Shown piece after piece: positions 1 to 9,969 of a stretch of DNA of 64,000 nt. The DNA lies in contig NZ_CP141728.1 of assembly GCF_035621135.1 (NCBI RefSeq), positions 2,294,001 through 2,358,000 on the forward strand. Direction: 5' to 3'. Made by a program: the position numbers and the translations under genes. Within the stretch, counting starts at the first letter, position 1, and every line of letters begins with the position of its first letter. The notes under the pieces were generated by a model that did no database searches, was not told the origin of the DNA, and was given only the letters and a program-made list of their open reading frames with translations. Source of the stretch: Sinanaerobacter sp. ZZT-01 (lineage in GTDB: Bacteria; Bacillota; Clostridia; Peptostreptococcales; Anaerovoracaceae).

Positions 1-2
1 TT

Positions 3-1265
3 AAACTAATACATAATTTTACGGTCTTACAAAACATCATACTGGGCGTAGAGACAACAAAGTATGGTTTTTTAAAAATGGATGAAGCACGAAGAAAAGT
101 TGTGGAGCTTTCAAACCGTTATGGCTTGATGGTAGATCCGGATGCATTGATTTCTGATATCACAGTAGGAATGCAGCAGCGTGTAGAAATCTTAAAAATG
201 CTATATCGGAATAATGAAATTTTGATTTTTGATGAGCCGACAGCTGTTTTGACACCGCAGGAAATCGAAGAATTGATGAAAATAATGAAGGAACTGACCG
301 CGGAAGGAAAGTCTATTTTATTCATTACGCATAAACTGAATGAAATTAAAGAAGTAGCAGATAGTTGCACAGTGCTTCGTAAAGGGAAATGTATCAATAC
401 AATTCGGGTTTCTGATACGTCAAAAGAGGAAATGTCTGAGATGATGGTTGGACGTAAGGTAGACTTAAAAATTGAAAAAAGCGAAATTTTAGTAGGAACA
501 CCTGTGCTAGAAGTAAAAAAATTGGTGATTGCAGGGAAACAGGGTTTAAAGAAAGCAGTAAACAATGTGACTTTTGAAGTTCGTAAGGGTGAGATCGTAT
601 GTGTTGCTGGAATTGATGGAAATGGACAGTCGGAATTGGTTTATGCCTTGACTGGCCTTCTACCGACTGAAGAAGGGCAGATTATATTAAATGGAGAGGA
701 TATTACACGGCTCTCTGTTCGTCGTCGAAACAAATCTGGAATGGCGCACATCCCGGAAGATAGGCATAAAGACGGGTTGATTTTAGATTATACGTTACAA
801 GATAATTTGATTTTAAAAAAATATTATATGCCAGAATTTCAAAAAAACGGATTCCTGCGTTTTCATAGGGCAGAGGAATATGCAGATAAATTGATTGACC
901 AATTTGATATTCGCAGCGGACAAGGCAGGCAAACCGAAACGCGCAGCATGTCAGGCGGAAATCAGCAAAAGGCAATTGTGGCACGAGAAATTGATGCAAA
1001 TCCGGAAATATTGATTGCGGTGCAACCAACGAGAGGCCTTGACGTAGGCGCGATTGAGTACATTCATAAACAACTTGTTGCGCAGCGTGATGAAGGAAAG
1101 GCAATTCTGCTTGTTTCATTAGAGCTGGATGAGGTTATGAACGTCAGTGACCGCATTTTAGTTATGTACGAAGGCGAAATTGTAGCAAATCTAAATCCAA
1201 AAGAAATTACGGTTAATGAACTAGGATTATATATGGCCGGATCAAAGCGAGGTGAAGTCGTATGA
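3..1265 (+). CDS. Nucleoside-type ABC transporter ATP-binding protein (5' partial)
   Basis: ATPase of a BmpA/NupOPQ-type uptake system for nucleosides or related solutes. The reading frame is open from base 3, so the gene starts upstream of the window; the ATG at 78 is internal. The visible part holds the end of the first ATPase domain (Walker B LIFDEPTAVL) and a complete second one (Walker A-like GIDGNGQSE, signature MSGGNQQK, and the degenerate Walker B LIAVQPTRGLD typical of this family). The last codons overlap the next permease gene by 4 bases (ATGA), indicating one operon. The substrate cannot be fixed from sequence, and the binding protein must lie further left. Confidence 0.9.
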   Translation, partial: KLIHNFTVLQNIILGVETTKYGFLKMDEARRKVVELSNRYGLMVDPDALISDITVGMQQRVEILKMLYRNNEILIFDEPTAVLTPQEIEELMKIMKELTAEGKSILFITHKLNEIKEVADSCTVLRKGKCINTIRVSDTSKEEMSEMMVGRKVDLKIEKSEILVGTPVLEVKKLVIAGKQGLKKAVNNVTFEVRKGEIVCVAGIDGNGQSELVYALTGLLPTEEGQIILNGEDITRLSVRRRNKSGMAHIPEDRHKDGLILDYTLQDNLILKKYYMPEFQKNGFLRFHRAEEYADKLIDQFDIRSGQGRQTETRSMSGGNQQKAIVAREIDANPEILIAVQPTRGLDVGAIEYIHKQLVAQRDEGKAILLVSLELDEVMNVSDRILVMYEGEIVANLNPKEITVNELGLYMAGSKRGEVV

Positions 1266-2419
1266 AATGGTTACAATCTATATTTGAAAAGGATAGCTTC
1301 AACCGATCAATTTCTTCGATTTTTTCGATACTCGTTGGTATTTTATTTGGATTCCTTATTTTACTTATTAGTAATCCGTCACAGGCGATAGATGGCTTTT
1401 TAATTATTTTGAAAGGCGGATTCAGTGCACATGCAAAAGGGATTGGGCAGGTTTTATACTTTGCAACCCCTTTAATTTTAACAGGGCTTTCTGTTGGATT
1501 TGCGTTCAAGACAGGATTATTTAATATCGGAGCGCCAGGGCAGTTTATCATGGGCGCGTTTACTGCAGTTTACATCGGGGTGAAATGGACTTTTTTACCG
1601 GCACCTTGGCACTGGATCTTTGCATTGCTGGGAGCGGCCGTTGTAGGCGGAATCTGGGCGTTAATTCCGGGAATTTTGAAGGCTTATCTGAATGTGCATG
1701 AGGTTATATCGACGATTATGATGAATTATATTGGTATGTATTCAGCAAATTTTTTAGTAAAGGCGCACATCTACGATTCGAAAAAAGCACTTTCTATGAA
1801 TGTGGCGGATACGGCGGTCTTGCCTAAAGCAGGACTGGATCAAGTCTTTTATAATACGCTGGGAACCACTAGGGATTTATCGACTGTAAACTGTGGAATC
1901 TTTATTGCGATTCTAGTAGCAGTGATTATATATATTATATTGAATAAAACAACCTTTGGCTATGAGCTGAAAGCGTGTGGATACAGTCAGGATGCAAGTA
2001 AATACGCAGGTATTAATGATAAGCGAAATATTGTACTTTCTATGGTGATAGCAGGGATGCTTGCCGGATTAGGCGGGGCACTTTTGTACCTGTCAGGAGG
2101 AAATGGAAGGCGCATTAAAGTGGTAGACGTCTTAGCAGTGGAAGGCTTTAATGGAATTCCTGTAGCTTTATTGGCGCTTTCTAATCCAATCGGCATTATT
2201 TTTTCTGCTGTTTTTATTTCCTACATAACGCAGGGAGGGCATTATCTTCAGTCATTAGATTTTGTACCGGAAGTAATCGATATTATTATAGCCTGCATTA
2301 TCTACTTTAGTGCATTTTCATTGTTCTTCAAAGATGTTCTTGCTGAATTTGTAAAAAAACGGATTCGATCCTCGGAGGAGAAAAAGAAAGGAAGCAAGGA
2401 AATGGGAGGTGAAATGTAA
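1262..2419 (+). CDS. Nucleoside-type ABC transporter permease 1
   Basis: Integral membrane permease of 385 residues from the BPD_transp_2 family, NupP/YufP-like. Hydrophobic helices run from about residue 18 to 345. The motif GLFNIGAPGQFIMGA near residues 79-93 is the conserved signature of this permease type. It overlaps the ATPase gene by 4 bases and the next permease by 1 base, so the three are translationally coupled. It is expected to form a heterodimeric channel with the next gene product. The start is ATG 1262. Confidence 0.9.
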   Translation: MKWLQSIFEKDSFNRSISSIFSILVGILFGFLILLISNPSQAIDGFLIILKGGFSAHAKGIGQVLYFATPLILTGLSVGFAFKTGLFNIGAPGQFIMGAFTAVYIGVKWTFLPAPWHWIFALLGAAVVGGIWALIPGILKAYLNVHEVISTIMMNYIGMYSANFLVKAHIYDSKKALSMNVADTAVLPKAGLDQVFYNTLGTTRDLSTVNCGIFIAILVAVIIYIILNKTTFGYELKACGYSQDASKYAGINDKRNIVLSMVIAGMLAGLGGALLYLSGGNGRRIKVVDVLAVEGFNGIPVALLALSNPIGIIFSAVFISYITQGGHYLQSLDFVPEVIDIIIACIIYFSAFSLFFKDVLAEFVKKRIRSSEEKKKGSKEMGGEM

Positions 2420-3378
2420 TGGGTGTTTTAAGTTTAATTGTACAACAGACGATGTTATTTTCCATCCCATTGCTGATCGTTGCCTTAGGCGCAGTTTTTA
2501 CTGAGAGAGGTGGCGTAACGAATATTGCACTGGAAGGTATGATGATTATGGGCGCTTTTACAAGTATTTTTTTCATCAATCAGATGCAAGATAAAATGAG
2601 TGGCCAAACGTTGCTGCTGATTGCCATGTTAATTGCTACAGTGACCGGAGCAATCTTCTCCTTACTGCATGCATATGCCTCTATTAATTTGAAATCGGAT
2701 CAGATCATCAGCGGAACGGCGTTGAATTTGTTTGCACCGGCTTTCGCCATCTATGTTGCCCGGATGATTCAGGATAACGGTGTACAGCAGATTGGATTTA
2801 CGAATACTTTTCGGATCAAATCCGTTCCGATATTGGGAGAGATTCCTTTTATAGGAAATTTGTTTTTTAAAAATGCGTATATTACAACTTATATTGGACT
2901 GGGAATTTTGGTTTTGTCGGTTGTAATCATTTATAAAACGAAGTTTGGGCTCCGGCTTCGTGCATGTGGAGAGCATCCGCACGCAGCAGATTCAGTTGGA
3001 ATTAATGTTTATAAAATGCGTTATGCCGGGGTTGTGATCTCCGGTGCATTGGCGGGGCTTGGAGGCTTGATTTTTGTAGTTCCGACTTCCACAAATTTTA
3101 ATGCAAGTGTTGCAGGTTATGGCTTCTTGGCATTGGCAGTTATGATTTTTGGACAGTGGAAGCCAATTCGCGTTTTTTTCGCTGCGATATTTTTTGGTTT
3201 AATGAAAACAATCGCATCCGCATATTCCGTAATTCCTTTGCTTTCGACTGCAAATATTCCAAGCGATGTATATAAAATGATACCGTTTATTGCGACGTTA
3301 ATCGTACTGGCTTTTAGCTCGAAATCTTCAGAAGCGCCAAAAGCAGTTGCGACTCCGTATGATAAGGGGAGCCGATAA
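2419..3378 (+). CDS. Nucleoside-type ABC transporter permease 2
   Basis: Second permease of the system, 319 residues, NupQ/YufQ-like. It carries the family motif RGGVTNIALEGMMIMGAF near residues 30-47 and about eight hydrophobic helices. Its ATG uses the last base of the previous stop codon. With the two upstream genes it makes a NupOPQ-type importer for nucleosides or a related solute. It is the last gene of this operon; the following gene starts 70 bases later with its own ribosome-binding site. Confidence 0.9.
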   Translation: MGVLSLIVQQTMLFSIPLLIVALGAVFTERGGVTNIALEGMMIMGAFTSIFFINQMQDKMSGQTLLLIAMLIATVTGAIFSLLHAYASINLKSDQIISGTALNLFAPAFAIYVARMIQDNGVQQIGFTNTFRIKSVPILGEIPFIGNLFFKNAYITTYIGLGILVLSVVIIYKTKFGLRLRACGEHPHAADSVGINVYKMRYAGVVISGALAGLGGLIFVVPTSTNFNASVAGYGFLALAVMIFGQWKPIRVFFAAIFFGLMKTIASAYSVIPLLSTANIPSDVYKMIPFIATLIVLAFSSKSSEAPKAVATPYDKGSR

Positions 3379-3447
3379 AAGAAAAGGCCTGATTATAAGA
3401 TATTGTTTTTCTTAGAGAAGGCTGTTGCTTTATTAGAAAGGATTTCT

Positions 3448-5232
3448 ATGTTTTTACCGATGAATCAAGAGGATATGCAGAAACGAGGATGGGAGTCGGT
3501 CGATTTTGTTCTAGTTACAGGGGATGCTTATGTGGATCATCCCTCATTTGGTCATGCGATTATCAGTCGTCTTTTAGAACGATATGGGTATAGGGTCGCG
3601 ATTTTATCACAGCCTGACTGGCGGGATAAAAAGGATTTTATGCGTTTTGGAAGGCCGCGATTAGGATTTTTAGTTAATTCAGGGAATGTGGATTCTATGG
3701 TCAACCATTATTCTGTTTTTAAGCATAAAAGAAAGAGTGACAGTTATTCACCGGGTGGTATCGCAGGAAAACGACCAGATCGGGCAGTGATTGTTTACAG
3801 CAATCGGGTAAGAGAAGCATATAAGGACGTACCAATTATCATCGGAGGTTTAGAGGCGAGCCTTCGGCGATTTTCTCATTATGATTACTGGAGTGAAAGT
3901 ATCCGTCGCTCTATTTTATTGGATGCAAAGGCGGACTTATTGATATACGGGATGGGAGAACGCGCTGTAATTGAGATTGCAGAAGCGCTGGATTCCGGAA
4001 TTGATGTAAAAGATATTGGCTGGATTCGTGGAACTGTCTGTAAAGAATTAGGAGGATTCACCGATGCAGAATGGAAAGGGGAGGCAGATACGATTTTGCT
4101 CCCTGCTTTTACTTCGGTAAAAGAAGATAAAAAAAAGTATGCAGAAAGTTTTCTATTGCAATACCAAAATAATGATTGGATAATGGGAAAACGCTTAATT
4201 GAAAGATATGATGAAGGACTTTGTATAATACAAAACCCTCCAATGGAGCCGCTAAACACATTGGAATTAGACGATGTATACGAATTGCCGTATGAGGGAA
4301 CGTACCATCCGGTCTATGAAAGGGATGGCGGCGTGCCCGCTATTCATGAGGTGAAATTTAGTATTGTTGCAAATCGTGGCTGCTTTGGTGGGTGTGCATT
4401 TTGTGCATTAACGTATCATCAGGGAAGAGAGGTTCGCGGGAGAAGCAAGGAGTCGATTGTAAAGGAAGCACGCAGGTTGAGTCAGCATAAAGATTTTAAG
4501 GGGTATATCCACGACGTCGGAGGTCCTACGGCTAATTTTCGCACGCTGGCGTGCGAAAAACAATTAAAAGCTGGAGTCTGTAAAAATCGTGACTGCCTGT
4601 ATCCGAAACCGTGTCCACAAATGAAGGTGGATCATGAAGGATATTTGGAAGTTCTGCGTGAAATTCGCAGCCTTGACGGAATAAAAAAGGTATTTATTCG
4701 TTCAGGCATTCGATTTGATTATGTAATGGCGGATTCGAAAAATACTTTTATCAAAGAGCTTTGTGAACATCATGTGAGTGGTACATTAAAGGTTGCACCG
4801 GAACATGTTTCTAAGAAAGTGCTGAAAATGATGCGAAAGCCGGAAAATGATGTTTTTGAACGGTTTTGCAGTGAATATAAACGCAATAATGAAAAATTGG
4901 GTAAAAAACAATATTTAATACCATATTTTATTTCTTCTCATCCAGGTTCGGGACTAAAAGAGGCGGTTGAGCTCGCTTTATATTTGAAAAAAACAGGATT
5001 CATACCGGACCAAGTACAGGATTTCTATCCAACGCCCGGTACGTTAGCAACCTGTATGTACTATACGGAGATAGACCCATTTACGATGCATTCTGTTTAC
5101 GTAGCAAAAGATATCGAAGAAAAAAAGATGCAGCGGGCATTGATGCACTTTCATAAGAAAGAAAATAAACACTTGGTGGAAAAAGCGTTAAGAAAGATTG
5201 GTAAAGAAGAGTTGATTTCGATTCTTCGCTGA
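3448..5232 (+). CDS. YgiQ family radical SAM protein
   Basis: Radical SAM protein of the YgiQ family (UPF0313), whose biochemical role is not established. I choose ATG 3448 over the upstream in-frame TTG because AAAGGA lies 5 bases before it and the protein then begins MFLPMNQEDM like relatives. About 594 residues. The Fe4S4 motif is CFGGCAFC (CxxxCxxC). A cobalamin-like N-terminal Rossmann region (residues about 20-110) precedes the radical SAM barrel. No obvious functional link to its neighbours. Confidence 0.88.
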   Translation: MFLPMNQEDMQKRGWESVDFVLVTGDAYVDHPSFGHAIISRLLERYGYRVAILSQPDWRDKKDFMRFGRPRLGFLVNSGNVDSMVNHYSVFKHKRKSDSYSPGGIAGKRPDRAVIVYSNRVREAYKDVPIIIGGLEASLRRFSHYDYWSESIRRSILLDAKADLLIYGMGERAVIEIAEALDSGIDVKDIGWIRGTVCKELGGFTDAEWKGEADTILLPAFTSVKEDKKKYAESFLLQYQNNDWIMGKRLIERYDEGLCIIQNPPMEPLNTLELDDVYELPYEGTYHPVYERDGGVPAIHEVKFSIVANRGCFGGCAFCALTYHQGREVRGRSKESIVKEARRLSQHKDFKGYIHDVGGPTANFRTLACEKQLKAGVCKNRDCLYPKPCPQMKVDHEGYLEVLREIRSLDGIKKVFIRSGIRFDYVMADSKNTFIKELCEHHVSGTLKVAPEHVSKKVLKMMRKPENDVFERFCSEYKRNNEKLGKKQYLIPYFISSHPGSGLKEAVELALYLKKTGFIPDQVQDFYPTPGTLATCMYYTEIDPFTMHSVYVAKDIEEKKMQRALMHFHKKENKHLVEKALRKIGKEELISILR

Positions 5233-5258
5233 AGAAAAATTTATAACGGAGGAAATGG

Positions 5259-6647
5259 ATGGGTTTATTGGCAAAGCTCCCAGCAATATTGGAAGAATGC
5301 AAGGATGAATATCAACGGAATACTACGCAAGCTCCAACAGGGTTCATTTTGACAGAGCAGATAGGAGAAGGAGAAAACAGAAATACTCAATTTAAAAATA
5401 TTTTTGCAAAAGGTGACAATGCATTTTTTATGGACTACCTGTTGAAAAATAGGAAGTTAAGAAGTAAACTTAATCTTATTTACATTGATCCGCCTTTTTA
5501 TTCGAAATCAGATTATGGGACGCAAATTCGACTGGAGTCAGAAAAAATAAGTAAGCTTCCTATTTTAAAGCAAACGGCTTATCAGGATACTTGGCAGAAT
5601 GGAATGGAGGATTATCTGAGAATGCTTACTTACCGTTTGCTGTTTATGAAAGATCTACTAGCGGAAGACGGTGGAATTTGGGTACATTTGGATTGGCATG
5701 TAGTCCATTATGTAAAGATAATTATGGATGAAATTTTTGGAGAAGATAACTTTATAAATGAAGTCGTTTGGAATTATAAATCAGGAGGTGTGAGCAAACG
5801 CTATTTTGCGAGGAAACATGATACTTTGCTCTACTATTCAAAAACGCCCAATTACTATTTTAAAGCACAAAAAGAAAAATCTTACAATCGAGGATTCAAA
5901 CCGTATCGCTTTAAAGGAGTGAAAGAATATCAGGATGAAACTGGCTGGTATACCATGGTAAATAAAAAAGATGTTTGGCAAATTGACATGGTAGGAAGAA
6001 CATCCGGTGAACGTACGGGATATGCGACACAAAAACCAGAGCTTCTCATTAGAAATATTTTAGAAAGCTGCACAAAAGAAGGAGATATTTGCGCTGATTT
6101 TTTCGGAGGTTCCGGAACTCTGGCAGCAGCAGCGCATAAGATGGGAAGGGCTTTTATTCATTGCGATATTGGAAGTTTATCCCTTGCACATACATATAAG
6201 CGGCTTATTTTTAATAAAATCCCATTTCAATATTATGAATGGAAAAGGAATCCGGAAGGAAAAATAAAGAGACTAGAAAAAACGGAGAATCAAAACGAAG
6301 CTAAGATAGAAGCAGACTTTAGTAAAAAGAAAGATTCTAAAGGAAAGACTCTATTTACAGTTAAATTAGTGTCGTATGTACCATGTTTTTCAAAGATTGA
6401 TATACTGGATGAAGAACATCAAAAGTTATTGGAGCGTGTGACAAAAGAAGAACCGCTTCTTCTTGTAGATTATTGGATGATTGATTTTCATTATGATGGA
6501 AAAACTTTTAAACCAACTGCATATTATAAGAGATTAAAAAAAGCATTGGAGGTGGAGGCACAAATTGATGAGGAAGGGATTTCCTGTGTAATGCTTTGCG
6601 TGGTAGATGTATTTGGGAGCCGAACATTTTGTAAAATGGGGGAGTGA
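5259..6647 (+). CDS. Site-specific DNA methyltransferase (orphan, N6-adenine/N4-cytosine type)
   Basis: DNA methyltransferase of the N6_N4_Mtase family, 462 residues. The catalytic motif DPPF is at residues 77-80 and the SAM-binding motif DFFGGSGT at about 280-287; that order (catalytic before SAM site) is the beta class. The start is set by CGGAGG six bases upstream. The C-terminal 150 residues are charged and may hold target recognition. No restriction endonuclease or specificity subunit is adjacent, so it is either a solitary regulatory methylase or a remnant of a Type III-like system. DPPF rather than DPPY is a common variant. Confidence 0.85.
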   Translation: MGLLAKLPAILEECKDEYQRNTTQAPTGFILTEQIGEGENRNTQFKNIFAKGDNAFFMDYLLKNRKLRSKLNLIYIDPPFYSKSDYGTQIRLESEKISKLPILKQTAYQDTWQNGMEDYLRMLTYRLLFMKDLLAEDGGIWVHLDWHVVHYVKIIMDEIFGEDNFINEVVWNYKSGGVSKRYFARKHDTLLYYSKTPNYYFKAQKEKSYNRGFKPYRFKGVKEYQDETGWYTMVNKKDVWQIDMVGRTSGERTGYATQKPELLIRNILESCTKEGDICADFFGGSGTLAAAAHKMGRAFIHCDIGSLSLAHTYKRLIFNKIPFQYYEWKRNPEGKIKRLEKTENQNEAKIEADFSKKKDSKGKTLFTVKLVSYVPCFSKIDILDEEHQKLLERVTKEEPLLLVDYWMIDFHYDGKTFKPTAYYKRLKKALEVEAQIDEEGISCVMLCVVDVFGSRTFCKMGE

Positions 6648-6649
6648 GA

Positions 6650-7549
6650 ATGAAATTACGAGCTAAATTTTTGAATTTTAAATGGAATAAGCTCATTTTA
6701 GACATAATATTTCTTTGCTTTGGATGTGCTTTTGGTGCATTCGCGTCTATAGGTGTAATGATACCTAATGGCTTGTCAAGCGGAGGAATCACTGGCGTTG
6801 TGCGTATTTTACAGCAATATATCAATATTGATTTTTCCTTGCTGTATTACATCGGTGCAATGGTCATCTTAATTATCTGTTGGATTTTACTTGGACGAAA
6901 AGAGGCAGAAAAAATTATCCTTATGACGGTGCTGTATCCGGCTTTTCTTGTGTTGTTTGAACGACTTGACTTTGTTCTTTTGGAACAAAAGGACATGACA
7001 CTTGCCTCTATTTTCTTTGGAATCATTGCAGGAATCGGAAGTGGATTAGTTTTTGTAAGAGGCTATTCTTCAGGAGGGACAGATACTGTAGCTAAAATTA
7101 TTAAAATAAAAATATTTCCTCATATTGCAATGAGTCAGATACTACTTTGCCTTGATTCTGCGGTTATCATTTGCTCTGGATTTGTGTATGGAAAAAATGT
7201 AGCATTATATGCACTGGTTTCTTCTGTGATTTTTTCAAAGACAACAGAGATGTTGTTGTATGGTTTTGATCCAAAAGTGGTACAGCTTGAAATTATCAGT
7301 GATAAAAATCAAGTTATAATTGATTATATTTTAAATGAAATCCGACGAGGGGTTACAACGGTGATGATTAAAGGTGAGTATTCAAAGGTAACGAAACACA
7401 AATTGATTACCATCTGCTCTCCGAGAGAAAGTATGCTGATTAAACGATTTGTAGCAGAAACAGACCGCAATGCATTTGTAACTGTGTTACACGTAGAAAC
7501 GGTATGGGGAGCGGGAAAAGGCTTCAGCAATATTGCTGAAACAAAATAA
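6650..7549 (+). CDS. YitT family membrane protein
   Basis: Membrane protein of the YitT family: five to six hydrophobic helices in residues about 15-200, including the conserved SGGITG segment, then a soluble C-terminal DUF2179 domain (residues about 215-280). The molecular function is unknown. ATG 6650 is preferred over GTG 6644 because the GGGGGAG ribosome-binding site would abut GTG directly. It starts 2 bases after the DNA methyltransferase stop, so it is probably cotranscribed, though functionally unrelated. Confidence 0.87.
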   Translation: MKLRAKFLNFKWNKLILDIIFLCFGCAFGAFASIGVMIPNGLSSGGITGVVRILQQYINIDFSLLYYIGAMVILIICWILLGRKEAEKIILMTVLYPAFLVLFERLDFVLLEQKDMTLASIFFGIIAGIGSGLVFVRGYSSGGTDTVAKIIKIKIFPHIAMSQILLCLDSAVIICSGFVYGKNVALYALVSSVIFSKTTEMLLYGFDPKVVQLEIISDKNQVIIDYILNEIRRGVTTVMIKGEYSKVTKHKLITICSPRESMLIKRFVAETDRNAFVTVLHVETVWGAGKGFSNIAETK

Positions 7550-7559
7550 GGAATTTTAT

Positions 7560-8015
7560 TTAATTCTTTTGGATGAAGAATACACCGACTATCATAAAGG
7601 CAATTCCAAGAACACGTAAAAAAGAAATTGGCTGTACCGGATTTCCAAACCAACCAAAATGATCAGCAATAACAGAAGTAATTAATTGTGCGGAAAGCAG
7701 AAGAGTAAAAAAATTCGAAAAGCCAATTTTACCGGGAATAATAACTCCGGCAAAGACATAAAAAGCACCAATGATGCCGCCGCTCCACATCCAAAAACTT
7801 GTTTGCTTTAGAATTTCCCAAGATGGGAACGTCAATCGATTACATTTAATACCAATTATGAGTGCAATTAAAAGTGTTAGAGTACCGACGGCAAAGCTTG
7901 TAAGGGCTGAAAATACAGAATTCCCGGTTACATCTTTCAATCTTCCGTTAATTCCGATTTGTATGATAAGTGAAATACCGGTCAGAAAACTCCATAGGCT
8001 GTAAAAAAGATTCAT
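7560..8015 (-). CDS. DMT family transporter (DUF606/YdcZ type)
   Basis: Small membrane protein of 151 residues with five hydrophobic helices, matching the DUF606 (YdcZ) half-size members of the drug/metabolite transporter superfamily. Such proteins work as dimers or paired subunits; the substrate is unknown. It is convergent with the YitT gene, only 10 bases between the stop codons and no clear terminator there. Confidence 0.82.
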   Translation of the reverse strand: MNLFYSLWSFLTGISLIIQIGINGRLKDVTGNSVFSALTSFAVGTLTLLIALIIGIKCNRLTFPSWEILKQTSFWMWSGGIIGAFYVFAGVIIPGKIGFSNFFTLLLSAQLITSVIADHFGWFGNPVQPISFLRVLGIAFMIVGVFFIQKN

Positions 8016-8255
8016 ATTGTACTCCTTTGTTGTAATTGCTGGATTATTTCATTATAGCACAGCTTGTATTATTAAAGTCGGAGGAATTAATCTTTGTTTA
8101 TTAATTGTTAAGAAATGAGCTATAGTATATTAAGTGTTATTGTTTACAATAAGGATAGTAAGATTGAAAAAATATTTATGATGCCGGCTGCGAATACTTT
8201 TTCAATTGAAAAATTGTATTTAAGATTAGTGAAGTTTTATTAAGGAGGAAATGGG

Positions 8256-9101
8256 ATGCTGAGACACAAAAAACATTTTGTCACGTTAGTATGCTTAGTA
8301 GTAGGTATGCTTGTGCTGACAACTGCAGTTTATGCAAATTATGATGATGCAAAGGGGTATACAAACTATAAGGATTCTTTAAAACATTTATTGTTTGAGG
8401 CAGATAACTACACGCTGAACTATCAAGCAAAAATTAAGATGGATGATGAAATGATACAAACACTCATAGGTAATGAAAAGTTGGCTGGAAAGAATAGAAG
8501 CCACTATGAGAAAAGCGGGGATTCATCTGATGAAAAATCTCGTGTGTATGACTATTATACTTTTACAGAGGGAAATAAATATTACAGCTATTACCCAGAA
8601 ACAAATACGTACTATGAAGGAAAAATTTCCTCAGACCGAAGTGGAAGCTTGATGGGAAGCGATGATGCGACAGTGAAAAAAGCAGTACGGTTTACTGAGC
8701 TGCTTGCAGATACTTTGATTGGAGATCTAAAAAATAATGTCATCTTAGAATCTTCAAAGGATGGTGTGAAGGAATATAGCATACATGTTTCAGGCAATCA
8801 GATTCCGGAAATTGTAAATGCAGGCTTATCTTTAGCGTTTACAGCAAGTAACAGTGAAGATTATGAGAATGATGTGACCTCTAAATTTGGGAATGAGCCT
8901 TATATTGATAATGTAAATATGAGAGTAACTTTAGATGAAAAAGGCAGATTAATCAATAATGAACTTGAAGCAAGTCTAGTAGGTATAGATCAAAATGGGA
9001 AAAAGCATAAAGGAACAATGGAAGTTACTGTAGATATTACAGATTATGAAAGTACAAAAGCAGATGTATTTGATCCAGAAGGAAAAGTGAAGGAAAATTA
9101 A
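8256..9101 (+). CDS. Secreted hypothetical protein
   Basis: Exported protein of 281 residues with no family I can name. It has a typical signal peptide: basic MLRHKK, then a hydrophobic stretch to about residue 25 ending in VYA, a likely signal peptidase I site. The rest is hydrophilic and rich in Tyr, Lys and Asp, with no cysteine and no anchor, suggesting a beta-rich extracellular domain. The start has TAAGGAGG eight bases upstream. It precedes an ABC transporter and two-component genes, so a role in envelope sensing is possible but unproven. Confidence 0.7.
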   Translation: MLRHKKHFVTLVCLVVGMLVLTTAVYANYDDAKGYTNYKDSLKHLLFEADNYTLNYQAKIKMDDEMIQTLIGNEKLAGKNRSHYEKSGDSSDEKSRVYDYYTFTEGNKYYSYYPETNTYYEGKISSDRSGSLMGSDDATVKKAVRFTELLADTLIGDLKNNVILESSKDGVKEYSIHVSGNQIPEIVNAGLSLAFTASNSEDYENDVTSKFGNEPYIDNVNMRVTLDEKGRLINNELEASLVGIDQNGKKHKGTMEVTVDITDYESTKADVFDPEGKVKEN

Positions 9102-9124
9102 ATAGAGAAAATAGAGAATATTAT

Positions 9125-9160
9125 ACAAGATTCCGATGGTTATATCCATCGGAATCTTGT
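9125..9160 (+). other. Perfect 15-bp hairpin upstream of an ABC transporter gene
   Basis: Arms 9125-9139 and 9146-9160 are exact reverse complements around a 6-base loop. No T-run follows on the + strand, so it is not a canonical intrinsic terminator in that direction. It lies 9 bases before the ribosome-binding site of the next gene and could end or attenuate readthrough from the secreted-protein gene, or stabilise the mRNA end. Confidence 0.65.
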
Positions 9161-9181
9161 GATGAAATAAGGGGTGAAGCT

Positions 9182-9916
9182 GTGGAGAAAATATTACAAG
9201 TAGAGAATCTCACAAAGATGTATAAAAACGGGAGAGGTGTCAAAAACATCACCTTTTCGATTGAAAAACAAGATGTAGTCGGATTACTGGGACCCAATGG
9301 ATCAGGTAAAACTACTATAATGAAAACAATTATGGGATTATGCCATGCAAATGAGGGTACCATAAAAATTTTTGGAAATGATATCGAGCAAAATGCAGAA
9401 CAAACCTTGAAAAATGTAGGAGGGTTGATTGAACGACCGGCTATTTATGAATATTTATCGGCAAGAGATAACTTGAAAATGATGGCACGCTTTTATCCAA
9501 CTGTTGATGATGCGAGAATCGATCATGTTCTTGATATTGTGCGAATGCGAAAATATCAGAAGGATAAAACGGGTAAATTTTCATTAGGAATGAAGCAGCG
9601 AATGGGACTGGCTATGGCATTTTTGTCAGATCCGAGGCTTATTATATTAGATGAACCAACAAATGGATTGGATATTGAGGGAACTGTTGAAATACGTGAA
9701 ATGATAAAAAAAATGGCTGAGGAAAAGGGAACATCTTTTTTAATTGCAAGCCATCTCGCTTTTGAAATAGAAAAAACATGCAATAAAGTAGCGGTAGTGC
9801 ATGAAGGAGACTTATTGAGTTTTGAAACGATGGAGGAAGCTTTGAGGCTGAATCCTTCCTTAGAAGATTATTTTCTATCGATTGTAAAAGAGAAAAGAGG
9901 ATCGGTTCTTATCTAA
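9182..9916 (+). CDS. ABC transporter ATP-binding protein (BcrA-like)
   Basis: Single-domain ABC ATPase of 244 residues, similar to BcrA/lantibiotic-immunity exporters. Walker A GPNGSGKTT at about 38-46, a signature helix with FSLGMKQR, Walker B LIILDEPTNGLD, and switch His in ASHLAFE. GTG start with AAGGGGTGA five bases upstream. The next gene, a six-helix permease, is its probable partner; the following kinase and regulator genes fit a peptide-antibiotic response module. The exported substrate is unknown. Confidence 0.87.
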   Translation: MEKILQVENLTKMYKNGRGVKNITFSIEKQDVVGLLGPNGSGKTTIMKTIMGLCHANEGTIKIFGNDIEQNAEQTLKNVGGLIERPAIYEYLSARDNLKMMARFYPTVDDARIDHVLDIVRMRKYQKDKTGKFSLGMKQRMGLAMAFLSDPRLIILDEPTNGLDIEGTVEIREMIKKMAEEKGTSFLIASHLAFEIEKTCNKVAVVHEGDLLSFETMEEALRLNPSLEDYFLSIVKEKRGSVLI

Positions 9917-9969
9917 GACATATTGTACTTATTCTATTTGATATCGATCAGTGATTAGGAGGATTTTTT

